The notes beneath the pieces were generated by a model. It saw only the letters and a program-made list of their open reading frames with translations, ran no database searches and had not been told where the DNA came from. The position numbers and the translations under genes are program-made. A stretch of DNA of 64,000 nucleotides from Hygrocybe punicea. Its lineage: Eukaryota; Basidiomycota; Agaricomycetes; Agaricales; Hygrophoraceae. Positions 1 through 10,574 of this stretch are shown piece by piece. The first letter of the stretch is position 1. The number at the start of each line of letters is the position of its first letter. The stretch is taken from positions 3,196,767 to 3,260,766 of the forward strand of contig OY744469.1 in NCBI GenBank assembly GCA_963556145.1, read 5' to 3'.

Positions 1-248
1 AAACCATGATATCAAGCACTGAAAAAATAGAAATATAGAACTTGCTATTATTACCCAGAGGCTCTGAGCATCCTCCTTGAGGTCAAGCACAACTGTCTTC
101 ATGTGGTCATCTGTTATGTAATGTACCTAATGCCATATATAACATGCTTTATGCAATTTACTGTTATTGCTCAAATCACCAAGAAAGTAAGGAGGGGGAA
201 AAAAGAACTTGTTCATGCCATGTACAGCACTGGCCCACTAAACAAGTG
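1..248 (+). mobile_element. Helitron 3' terminal fragment (copy A)
   Basis: This stretch matches, on the opposite strand, the 3' end of the large Helitron at 16-28 kb and the fragment at 3.7 kb. It holds the tail of the protease-like coding region, the GAGGAGGGGG-A-rich tract, the motif GTTCATGCCATG and the end block CACTGGCCCACTAAACAAGTG (similarity stops at 248). About 200 bp present in the other copies is missing inside it. The element would continue to the left of the window. Confidence 0.7.
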
Positions 249-1569
249 TGTCATAGTTGTGATGGCACACTAGTAGATAGTTAGTAGATGAACAGACAGG
301 TGTGGTTTGGGCATGGTGTGCAAATCAGGACACTGTACCTGAACCTATATTACCCGTTTCAGAGTAACTGTAGGTAAACAACCCCTACCCATGCTAGGCC
401 TTAAGAGCCCCAAGGTGCCAAAAAAGAACTTGTAATTTTCCTGATGATAGTGACCTGTTGCAGGATCAGGATCTTACTTCACAAGATACTCATTGAGGGC
501 TGAGTGAAGTTGGGCCCTATAGTAAGAGGCATATGCAAAGTATATTCTCTGGAATACCTTATGGAAAGTACAACAGTATCAGTACTTGTGCTGTGTTGAC
601 ATCTTAACAGTGGTTTATTGTAACTGATATTCACAATCTGTTAAAAAACAGAGTAAACTCAAGAGATGTATACTTACCAGATGAAAATGTTGTTTTCAGT
701 GCAAAGACACAATGAATATAGAGAAGTACTTGACAATTCCTTGTCATTATTTTTAATACACTTGGTTTAGTGACTTCATATGATCTTATTATTTGCAAAT
801 CAACATAACAGAAAGGATAGTTCTATTTACCCCAGGCTGCATCCAACTTCCCATACTCTATAAACTAATTGCTAAGTGAAAAATTTCACCAATCAATTTT
901 AACTCAAGTCCTACTAGTGGTAAAATGACTGAGAAATCATGGCTATACTATGCCACCTATGCCACCTAAGATATGCAAAAACTAATTCTTGGCACATTCT
1001 GTTTACACAGCCAGCCAGTTGAGCACCATTGAGCTTAAGCTAGAAAAGTTAGTCTACAGGGCAAAAATAATTGAGCCATAGCTTAGAAACAGGGTATTAA
1101 GCTTGGGATCAATTCCTGGAGAGACTGAGTCCTAAACTGAACTTCAGCCTGGGACAAATATAATTTGAAACTTAGCAAATTCACAACTATGGCCTGTGGT
1201 TTTTTTCAAACTTATGCAAGGTGCAAATTGTATCTACTAGCTTAATTGGGATAACCAAGGCCCAAAGAAGCAAAAAAAGAAAAAACATCAAGGACTTGAA
1301 CTTATGAATCATATCCAACACTACCCACTAGAAATTGTACCCATGACTACTGATCTACAGAAGACTTACAAATCTAGCCTAATGGAGTGTAATAAACAAC
1401 AGCCATCCTCTGCAGGCATATAATAGGCAACCCAAAGTGGCAAAGTGTGCCAAGCAATACCACAGGTTAGCATAGGGAAATAGCATGTTCATGCTGAGGG
1501 TGGTTTTGAATTGGTGCCCAGCGCAAAACTTGCTTAGTGCTCGGTACCAACTGCCAGCTTTGCACTAGT
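249..1569. other. Non-coding, no feature recognised
   Basis: AT-rich sequence with many stops in all frames. I see no gene, RNA or terminal repeat in it. It lies between a Helitron 3' end and a Tc1/mariner element. Confidence 0.5.
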
Positions 1570-1571
1570 TA

Positions 1572-3576
1572 CAGGGTCTTGCATAATAAGGTGCAGGTTA
1601 GGCGTCAAAAAATTTGATTGGTTGTGTTTGGTCCATAACTACTGTCACACTTGCATGGTCAAGATCAAGCTCACGACAATTGGCATTCTGCAATGTACTA
1701 GCCAGGATATTAGCATTGGCCTCGATGAAAAATACATGTTCACAGACCCTGGAATCTGGTCAGATGTATTTCCAAGGCAGGGTTTGTGTGTCTTGTCCAA
1801 ATCTCAGTTCTAGTCTTTCACTTTGCCATAACAATTGTCCAAAAGCAGGCTATGATAATCCTGAACAGTCTCCAGGTTGACATTGCCAACTGACATCTGT
1901 CAGGCTTTGAGGGCATCAGGGTGCAACTGCACAGGCATCAGCTGTGTCATCTCAGTCTACTGCTGAGCAGGCTATGATGCTTTTCTTGAAGCAGAGGCCA
2001 AAGCTTTCACCCCTGCTCTGAGCAGGCCCATCCTAACTGCCACACAAGAATCTGTCCATCATGAGACTCTTGTTTTGCTTCCATTTCCATCATACAATCT
2101 TGAACTGTCACACTTTCTCAAGGACCTTTTCAATCTCATGAACATTGATGTGCATGGAGCATACACTGCCCTTGCTGCCTCTGCAATTACTCCATAGCTT
2201 TTGATCCACATGTCTTTGGCGAGGGTGATAAAATTAACAGGGCTACTAGAGGGTCATGCACTTTCACTGCAAATTTTGGTAAAGATTGGTCAGCTAGTTT
2301 GAATGCACAGCGCCAGTTTAACTATGTAATCCATTAACATTTTGTGCTGCCTTCTAACCGCAGTACGCTCATTTACTGCAACATTCTTTAATCATACTTA
2401 ATATATGCCTCATCTTGCATTCAAGTACAGTAAAATTATCAATAACCACAGTTACCAAACCAACCTGCCACATCTTCAGCTGTGATGACAAGAATTGCCT
2501 GGTGAATTAACTGTGGTTGAACATCTGGATTGACTGCTTCTCTTTGTGTCTTCGAAGCCATGCTTTCATGAATGAAAAACATTCTTCAATTGGATTAAAG
2601 TCCAGGGAATAGGGAAGGAGATAAATGAGCATTGCACCTTTGGAAAGCATCAGCCATGAAAGTATAGTTTTGAAAGTTGTCCATACCACATTCTACTTCA
2701 ATAACATGTCACATGCTTTCATCATGGTGAATGAAGCAGTTGTCCATGACAACAACACTTTGCTCCATCAGAGATGGGTTGAGATGCAGAGTCTGGTGAA
2801 ATGAGATACAATTTACCCCAAAATCAAGGAAGCTTGCCTACCAGATGGTTTTCCAGGAATCCAAAAAAGCATTCATGATTGACAGATCCTTCAAATATGT
2901 CCAGAGTTATGATGCAGGATTGAATACTTTTGGCCTCGCAAAAATGCTGATCAACGCACACTTGCTTGACCAAGATGGGCCCAACCATATCTCCGGACAT
3001 TGGTAAAGTCATCAACACCTGATTCATTGATGAAAACCAGCTGATTGGGAGTATATTGGCCCATAATGGCTTGCCATATTGCACGCAAATGCTCATTGTG
3101 CTCTATGGAAGCTTTGGATATGACCTTGCAAGTAACAACAATACAGGAAAGCATGCGTGAAAGTGTTGCAAGAGAGACTTCAACTTCTTGCATGTCTTGC
3201 AATTTATCCTGTATCTCATCAAGATAAAGTCCTGGTTCAGAAGAAATAAGCCCATCAATATAATTAAGGTCCTCCCTTTCTTGTTTTCGACCAGTACAAG
3301 AAGGAGCAAATGGATTGATATGTTGTCTGTAAAGATTGTGGTTCTGCAAGATGGTGTAAACCAATTGTTCACTTCAGTTTGACAGATGGACAATCTCTGT
3401 GATTGGTAGGTCTAACTCATATCTCCAGGCTGCGGTTCATTTGTGAAGTTCCAATGAGATCAGAGGAGACATTTGTTGAAAGAACTTGACTGCACAAGTG
3501 TGATGGTTGTCATGGACCAAACACAACCAATCAAATTTTTTGAGGCCCAACCTGCATATTATTATGCAAGACCTTG
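1572..3576 (-). mobile_element. Full-length Tc1/mariner-type element
   Basis: The two ends are inverted copies of each other: the left end starts CAGGGTCTTGCATAATA at 1572 and the right end, read on the minus strand, starts CAAGGTCTTGCATAATA at 3576. The similarity continues inward for about 90 bp, including the shared block TTTGATTGGTTGTGTTTGG. Both ends are preceded by TA (1570-1571 and 3577-3578), the target duplication of this superfamily. A broken transposase lies on the minus strand in the right half; the left half (about 1665-2430) shows no gene I recognise. Total 2005 bp. The element is complete in outline but its protein is dead. Confidence 0.85.
2437..3440 (-). pseudogene. Tc1/mariner (DDE) transposase, degenerate
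   Basis: Read on the minus strand the frames give, in order, a helix-turn-helix region (ITEIVHLSN), a stretch typical of fungal family members (DLNYIDGLISSEPGLYLDEIQ), the first catalytic block (FINESGVDDFTNVRRYGW), the block around DIFEGSVNHE, the third block (YSLDFNPIEECFSFMKAWLRR) and the usual C-terminus (GWFGNCGY followed by a stop at about 2437). The first catalytic Asp, FIDE in related copies, is Asn here. There are at least two frame changes and a stop after HLSN near 3365. The family cuts and pastes at TA sites; this copy cannot do so. Family assignment is secure, exact frame breaks approximate. Confidence 0.8.
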
Positions 3577-3699
3577 TAGAGTTAAATATTATTTCTAGAT
3601 GAATTCTTGATTTCTTAACAACTAGGAAATTAACGCAGTGCATTATTTTTCACTCCTAGAACCATAAGTTTATTGATCATAATATCTATATGACTTTAT

Positions 3700-4605
3700 C
3701 ACTTGTTTAGTGGGCCAGTGCTGTGCATGGCATGAATGAGTTCTTTTTTTCCCCTCCCCACTTATTTGCTGAATTATGCAATAAGATTAAAATTGCATAA
3801 AGCATGTTACATATGGCATGAGATACATAGCATGTGTATTGTATATTAATCTAATAAGCCCACCTCCCACCTCTGCAACATATAAATTAGTATAAAATAA
3901 AGTGTCTTGAGTCTTCATCAACCTCATCTCTACCTGCCATCTCCCCTGTGTTGCACCATCATGCAACACTCTGAGCCATGAAGCAATTACTCAGGAAGCA
4001 ACGGGTCAACTGTCAAACACAACTGCCCCCCAAACAGTGTGGTGACAATTCACTCACATTTGCTCAACCCTACTTCTTCATGACTTTGAATGCTACACAA
4101 CAGATGACACATGAAGACAGCTGTGTTTGACCTCAAGGAGGATGCTTAAAGACTCTGAGCATAAATAGCTAGTACAAGGTTTCTATTTTTACAGTGTCTG
4201 ATATCATGGTCTGAAAGTTGTGTAAGGACACTGTCTCTGGAACAAGAGTTGCCTGTAATCATTCCATCATGATACCATACTTGTTTCTGTGCAGTAATAA
4301 TACATGATGTGAAATGATATTGACCATGATATATAATGCCTCTAAGTTCTAATGTCTTTGTGCCAGTCTCTGAAACAAATTCTAATCTATGACTGGTTTC
4401 AATGTTTTTGAATGGATACTCTAGAATAAGAATGTGTAGTGCTTCATTATAAAATACAACTTGATTCATTCTGCTGGTGCAATCAGGACATCTTCTATTG
4501 GTTTTCTGTGACAAGGTATCAACCCAATTCATGGTAGAGTGGTTAATGGTGTCATCAGCATGTAACACATAGCCTAGTCTGTCATCAATGGGTTCTTCTG
4601 CAAAG
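3700..4605 (-). mobile_element. Helitron 3' fragment (copy B) with protease-like tail
   Basis: About 900 bp closely similar to 15960-16877, the 3' end of the large Helitron, in the same orientation. It runs from the terminal block (CACTTGTTTAGTGGGCCAGTG on the plus strand) to a sharp break at 4605, after which the sequence is a minisatellite. The minus strand carries the last ~150 residues of the ubiquitin-protease-like domain (4146-4605), with CPDC, the LELRGIIYHGQYHFTS His box and WYHDGM intact, ending in IYAQSL. It is a truncated copy with no helicase. Confidence 0.75.
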
Positions 4606-4659
4606 GAGCCCTTTCAGCATATCTTTCCCATTATACATGGGTCAGCTGAGATGAACAAT

Positions 4660-5565
4660 TCCCACTGGGAGTGGGCCAGCCAATCTCGGCCGAGGAATAT
4701 CTTTCTCCAGGATAGATGGCTTGGCCGAGAGGTCCATGTTCCAAGGGGCATGGGTTGGCTGAAGGAGAGGTATATATTGGCTGGCCATGGAACATGGGTT
4801 GGCCAACCGGTCTGGGTATTTTTGTTGGCCATGGAATATGGGTTGGCCAACCAGGCTGGGTATTTTGGTGGGCCATGGAGCATGGATTGGCTGAACAGTG
4901 TGGGTATGTCGGTTGGCCATGGAATAAGGGTTGGCTGACTGGTCTGGGTATATCAGCTGGCCATGGAACATGGGTTGGCCGACCAGCCTGGGTATTTGGG
5001 CTAGCCATGGAGCATGGATTGGCTGACCAGTCTGGGTATTTCAGCTGGCCATGGAATATGGGTTTGGCCAACCGGTCTGGGTATTTCAGTTGGCTATGGA
5101 GCCTGGATTGGCCAATCTAGATGGGTATTTTGGCTGGCCATGGACCATGGGTTGGCTGAAGCTTTTGGTATATTAGCTGGCAATAGGACATTGGTTGGCC
5201 GAAGCCAGTGGGTACACAGGCTGGCCAATATTAGGGATATATCAGCTGTTCATGGAACACCAATTGACACAAGCTTGTGGTATACTGGCCAGCCATCGGA
5301 CATAGGTTAGCCAATCCTAGTTGGTATATTGGCTGATCATGGGACATGGGATGCCCTCTCCTTTGAGTATGTTGGCTGGTCATGGGCAATGGGTTGGCCA
5401 ATGTTATAGATACATCAGCTGTTCATGGGGTTAGCCTCCACCAGGACTACATTGGCTGGTCATGGGACATGGGTTAGCTGATCCTATCAGGTCTTGGGCT
5501 AGTTGTAGACCATGGATTGGCTGGTGCCCAAGATATATTGGTCCGTCATGATGTGGTTGGCTGAC
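4660..5565. repeat. Minisatellite, ~54-57 bp units
   Basis: About 15-16 diverged direct repeats built on GGCCATGGAACATGGGTTGG plus CCAACCAGTCTGGGTATTT-like blocks. Units are most regular between 4780 and 5160 and decay towards 5560. Because the unit length is often a multiple of three, several frames on both strands stay open, but nothing argues for a protein. It starts where the Helitron copy B is broken off. Confidence 0.8.
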
Positions 5566-6300
5566 AATCTGACTTAGGGTTAGGGTTGAGGCCGATAAAA
5601 TTTAATAAATTCATTCTAAGACAGTCACAGCTTAACACTCCAACAAGTACTGCTACTGTGAATTCACAAACAGATCAGAAAGGACAAAAAGCAAGACACC
5701 CAAGCCATTCAGTCTTGATCTCAAAGGAGGAGCTCTTCTCCTTCTTGATCAAGACTGACTGACCAAGAAAATACCACCAAAAAATTCATGAACACATAAC
5801 CACAACTATTGTGACATAGATACTCAAATCAATCAAACTAAGAATATTACCTGGTCTCAATGTCACTAATGGGAGGCTTAAAGATTGTAATGAGACTTAC
5901 CTGCTCAAATTTCAATGATGCCACCAGGCCCACTACAGGTAGGTTGCCTGGCAAGGAAATCAGGGGGATTCACCTGCCCTTTAATTCCTGAAGACCTGTA
6001 AAGTGACCAGCACTCATTTCTGAGGACTGGCACCCGGGTCAGTGACATCAACACAGTAGTTGTGTTCAAATTGTTTGTCCAATAATCCATAGGTCTTAAC
6101 ATATTGATGCTCTATGAACACTCCATCCATTCCATCCTCACCATACATAAGGCAAGCTGCCCCATGATTGCCAAGATATATTTAATTTTCAATGATCCCA
6201 ACTTTCTGCATTCTGAGCAACCAAACAGCAACACTATTGATAACTACAAGTCTGTTGAAGACATTGTAGGACTATCTACACACAGACTAGAAAGAAAATG
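5566..6300. other. Non-coding, no gene recognised
   Basis: No supported gene. It holds a short TTAGGGTTAGGGTT run near 5576-5590, far too short to be called a telomere relic. Confidence 0.4.
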
Positions 6301-6309
6301 TTTCACTAC

Positions 6310-8520
6310 TGCCCATTATTTCCTGTTGGCCCTCTCAGCCTTCTTGATACAATCCATGTCCTTCTGTGCAAACTTGAGAATTCGTTTCGCAATTCCAATT
6401 GGGATATTGCAAACAGTCGAGAAATGGGAAATAGTCTCATTAGCAAGGCCTTCACCGGCAAGCTCATGGATGCGCCTGAACCCATTCACCCGGATGGCAT
6501 CAGTATACTGGGAAAAATTATTGCGATCGATGCCCCGAGCACTGGAGTCGAGTGCAGCAAGCCAAGTGGGGATGGCTGGGAAGACATTGGGGATGTCATC
6601 GAAATCTATGCTGTCTGAGCTGGGGATGTGCAGCCCATCACGTCAGGAGTGAGATGATTTTTTGGGTACGGCCGATGGAGGGGTGTACGGGGAATAGTGG
6701 TGCCTTGATCCACCATATGGAGGTGGCATCTGAATGATGATTGGTTGAGCCGCACCACTTGTAGCAGCAACTTGAGTGGGTTTCGCATTTACATGCCAGC
6801 GAGAGGAAGTGTCGCCAAGCTTCAACTGGACAGGTGGCAAGATGGTCAAATCATATGAGCCGTTTGCCTGATGTGGACTACAATGAGTCTCGTTAAGCAA
6901 TAAATAAACAAGAGACTCACGAGAAGCATGCCCCAGAGACTTAGATCAGTTATTTGTAAGGTGTAGTGATGGCCCTCTGGATATTTGACACAGGGTTTGC
7001 CGTCGTGAAGAGGACATTTGAGGGTCTCCATAATCTTGGCAATGTAATCGGCGGATGTCTTCGGCATTTTCTTCCCCAATTTGGTGTCATTCCCACTCTC
7101 CTCATCTGTGTCCACTTGTTTCTTCCTCTTGGCCTTCACCTTGTCCAAGCATGTAGTCAGTCCAGTACATAGTATTATCAATTGAAATATTACCTTGTCC
7201 TTCTTATCGTCTGCCCATCTCTTTCCATCCTTGCAAGACATTTTGCGTTGATCGACGAGAATAACCTGAAATGCCTTCTTTTTACCTTTAGCCTTAGCCA
7301 TCTGATTCAACTCTGTCCGTGTGGCATCGAATAACGCAGCAAGGTGAGTTGCTTTGGTGAGTAGGAGAGGTCACGCCTTGGCAGTCCATGTGCTGAACTT
7401 ATAGGCCACCTTGAGTTCGGAACGCCGAATATCCATCACATCGGCAACCTCGCTACAAAACATACTCCAAGTGGTGCCAGATGAAAGTTTTTGTATGTCG
7501 GATGCGGTCCCGATAGGGATATTGAATTCGAGGCAGAGAGCTTCTGTAAATTAGCGTAAGCATAGGAAATATGTCAATAAAAAACCAGAAAACCTTCAGG
7601 TTCGGAATCAGCATCAGAATCCAAGCTGATGACATCAAATTCTTCATTGCGTTTTGCGTCCGCAGCCCCAGCTGGCCCAAGAAGCTCCTTGACAAGGATG
7701 TTGACATCATCGGCGTCTCGCTCATTGTCAGAGCCAGGAGGTGGATTGTATACCTCGTCGCGATCTAGCACTTCGACATCTGGCTCCAAGTCATCTAGTC
7801 TGTTGTTGTCGCGCACTTTGTAGGCTGGCGTTGGTTTGGGATGTGTTTGAGGATAAGGGGTAGGGCTTTTGCCAGCCTCAACTGGCAGGTCCTTAGGAAC
7901 AGGAGCTGCCCAGTGTGCTTTGGGACCTCAGCTTTGTTTTTGTGGAGCGTTCCCCATGCAAGTCGTGATGAAGGAGGAAGGATGATCTTCGGCCGTTTCT
8001 GCAGTAACACATGATTTGATTTGGCTCTCAAGCAACAAATATATTTATATAAGTACAGTACATGTCTCATATATGAAGGATAGACCAGCCATGCACAAAC
8101 AGAACAGATAGATGTCGAGAAAATGGCTGGAGGTAGATAGTATAGTACAGAGGTTCCAAGCCACCTGTAAAGCCGAGTACTGAGTGTGATCAGCTTATGG
8201 CGATGCATGCACCTGGGGTAGACATACCATGAAATGTTCCATATAGTTCCTGGACAAAATCTCTCCACTAGGTAATGCAGATATGCTCACAGTGTCAGGG
8301 CGGCGTTGGGTGACATCTGGGTTTTCCTACAGTGAAAATTCAAGTGATTCAGCACAAAAACTACATGGGCATCTGGGCAGGACATACCTGGGTTATTTCA
8401 GCCCAATTCCAGCTTGGTATCTCCCCACGATGCACCAGAAATGTTCTCCGAGAGGGTGACAAGGTCCAAATTTTGATCGTGCCCATACTTGAGAAATGGG
8501 GCCTGAAAGTTGGTTGTGCA
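6310..8520 (-). pseudogene. Multicopy basidiomycete hypothetical protein, decayed
   Basis: Several minus-strand exons join into one protein type that I know only as a repeated, unnamed family in mushroom genomes. An N-terminal exon is near 8.4-8.5 kb and another near 8.3 kb (ENPDVTQRRPDTVS). A charged region follows at 7574-8005 (VRDNNRLDDLEPDVEVLDRD), then 7200-7525 (VADVMDIRRSELKVAYKFSTW). A lysine-rich segment with CPLHDGKPC lies at 6960-7200, a proline/glutamine-rich part at about 6650-6850 and a SAM-like end at about 6310-6620 (NFSQYTDAIRVNGFRRIHEL). Introns at about 7525-7575 have good GT/AG ends. At least two in-frame TGA stops (about 7370 and 7925) stand where Arg codons would fit, so I call it a pseudogene. 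Function unknown. Confidence 0.55.
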
Positions 8521-8795
8521 CCTGGAGAGGGATGAGGGGATGACAGAACAGAAAGAATTAGATAGAAATGTTGAGAATTGGATGAGAAACAGCTCACCGA
8601 TGTTTCGTGTGCCAGAGTGACAAAATTCACGTGTTGCGTGTGATGTGACAACCTTTCTGAAAACGGCAATAAAACATCTAATTCAATGTGATATCACTGT
8701 ATATATTATATCCTAATTATATATTTCCAGCAAAGTTACTTATCAATGTTTGTAATAATCATACAAATAAAAATCCAATGACAGAAACAAAACAT

Positions 8796-9230
8796 TGTTC
8801 ATGCCATATGCAACATTGGCTCACTTAATCACAGCTGTCTTCATGTTATCATCTGTTGTGTAGCAAGGTTATGGAGAAGTGGGGTTAAGCAAATGTAAGT
8901 CAATTGTTATCATACTGTTTAAAGGCAGTTGTATTTGACAGTTGATGTGTTACTCTCTCTTTTGGCTGAGAATATTGCATAATGATAAAGCAAAGAAGAC
9001 ATGACAGTGGGAGAGGAGGTTGAGACACGCTATGCACTTTTATTTTTTCTACTTTTTATGTTGCTATGGTGAGAGTGGGCTTATTAATATACAATATACG
9101 CTATATGTCTTATACCACATGTAACATGCTTTATGCAATTTAATATTATTATTTACTTTATCATGAAAGTGAGGAGGGGAAAAAAAGAACTCGTTCATGC
9201 CATGCGCAGCACTGGCCCACTAGACAAGTG
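8796..9230 (+). mobile_element. Helitron 3' ends C and D, adjacent
   Basis: A short piece (8796-8829) carries the end motif GTTCATGCCATATGCAACATTGGCTCACT. It is directly followed by a second, longer 3' end (about 8832-9230) that starts in the region around AGCTGTCTTCATGT and finishes CACTGGCCCACTAGACAAGTG at 9230. Orientation is plus, as in copy A. No coding sequence of the Helitron is kept. Confidence 0.65.
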
Positions 9231-9339
9231 CTCCCAATGGCCTCTATTCGTCCATCACAGAGAATAGGCACATCAAGGCAGTAAAGGAGCCATGGTGGCA
9301 GTCAAGCAAACATAATGCACTGGGACAAATGCTGATCAC

Positions 9340-10282
9340 AATTTAATGGATAGAGAAGCTTGCTGCTGCATGAGTGGAGTACACTGCTCACAGGATGATG
9401 CATGGCCCAGGTCCCCCTCAACCTCAGCCAGCTGCGCTTTCAGAGCCTGACAATGTTGTCTTGGAGTAGTATGACAATGCCCCTGATTTGGATGATGGCA
9501 ATCACGATGATGAGTGAGCTGATCTGGGTGCCACTGATGGTGCGAAAGGTCTCGGAGAAGTAAAACTGGCAAAATGCCATGATATGTGCTACATTTCTGC
9601 TGCATCTATGAATATTCTAACCAGACAGATAGCACAAAAGTATCCAAGGAATGTCAAGGAGCTTGGCAATTTCATCTCATGTCCAGAACTTCAAGAACTC
9701 ATCAAACACTTTCTATATGACCAATTACACCCTGATTCTGAAATCGCAGGCTCAGATGTTACATTGGATCAGTGCCCCAATTTTTCAGGGTCTGTTTATG
9801 TGTACCACTCAGCTATTGCAACATTTTTTTCCCCCAGTGATTTGTCTGGCATTGGAGGCATGCACCATGAGAGAATTTGTGCAGTTCCCTCATGGCGTCA
9901 TGGTCCGCCACGCTATGACTGTGTTGTCGTTGAGTATGACCCACTCTGGGATGGCTTCCAGGGCCTACACGCAGCCCATGTTTTTCTGTTTTTCTCCTTT
10001 GCTTATCTTTCTATCCGTTATCCATGTGCCTTGATTCAATAGTTTTCACAGGTTGGTGAGGATCCTTGTGATAATACTGGAATGTGGGTTGTCAAACCGG
10101 ATACCACTTATCAAGCAGCTGTTGTCCACCTTGATTCTGTCCCCCGTGGTGTACACCTAATAGGCATCGTGGGAAACGAGTTTCTCCCCAAATCTTTTAC
10201 ATTTCACGACACTCTGGATGCTTTTCAAGCTTTCTATGTCAATAAATTCACTGACCATCACTTCCATGAAATCTTGCTTTAA
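9340..10282 (+). pseudogene. C-terminus of multicopy basidiomycete protein
   Basis: The reading frame from KLAKCHD near 9560 onward has the signature of a very common, unnamed mushroom protein tail: CPELQELIKHFLYDQLHP, VYHSAIATFFSPSDLSGIGG, YPCALIQ, GMWVVKP, HLDSVPRGVHLI, NEFLPKSFTFHDTLDAFQAF, ending HHFHEILL. In relatives CAL(V/I)Q is followed by W; here that codon is TAG (10040), a G-to-A change that stops the frame. The 5' part of the gene is missing or unreadable before about 9340. In related genomes this tail often belongs to transposon-associated proteins. I infer a dead fragment. No function can be given. Confidence 0.55.
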
Positions 10283-10560
10283 TTATACAGGCTCGATGAC
10301 CTCATCCGGCCCTACATTCACAAAACCTTAGCTCCTTCTCATTGGTGAGGACTACCATGCTTGTGTCAACTCGGAGATCATCTCGAACTTGTCAAAAGCT
10401 GCAGACGTGCCAGTGGCGCACATGATATTCACCATGCCACCAGACATTGACCACGTGGACAAGTACATGCATTCTCAGTTGTGGCCGCCGGTCTTGGTAT
10501 CCCTCCCTCCTTCCACTCCTAAAAGTCATGTTCTGTTTGAAAAAGTCATGGATGTTGTCG
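10283..10560 (+). pseudogene. Duplicated central fragment of SF3B1
   Basis: In shifting frames this piece reads RLDDLIRPYIHK, then SKAADVPVAHMIFTMPPDIDHVDKYM, then VAAGLGIPPSFHS. These match the HEAT-repeat segment KLDDLV.PYVHK ... SKAAGL..MISTM.PDI ... [13 protein letters not shown] of SF3B1, which occurs again, in place, at about 11490-11740. The fragment therefore lies upstream of the N-terminal part of the same gene, out of order. It has frame breaks and is not functional. Confidence 0.7.
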
Positions 10561-10574
10561 TGCCAGTGAGGCTG

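Noticed and set aside
4631..5120. Overlapping frames in the minisatellite as a repeat protein
   Set aside because: Open in several frames on both strands, with no start context or conserved frame; unit length varies.
5576..5590. TTAGGGTTAGGG as a telomere relic
   Set aside because: Only about two and a half repeats, expected by chance at this length.
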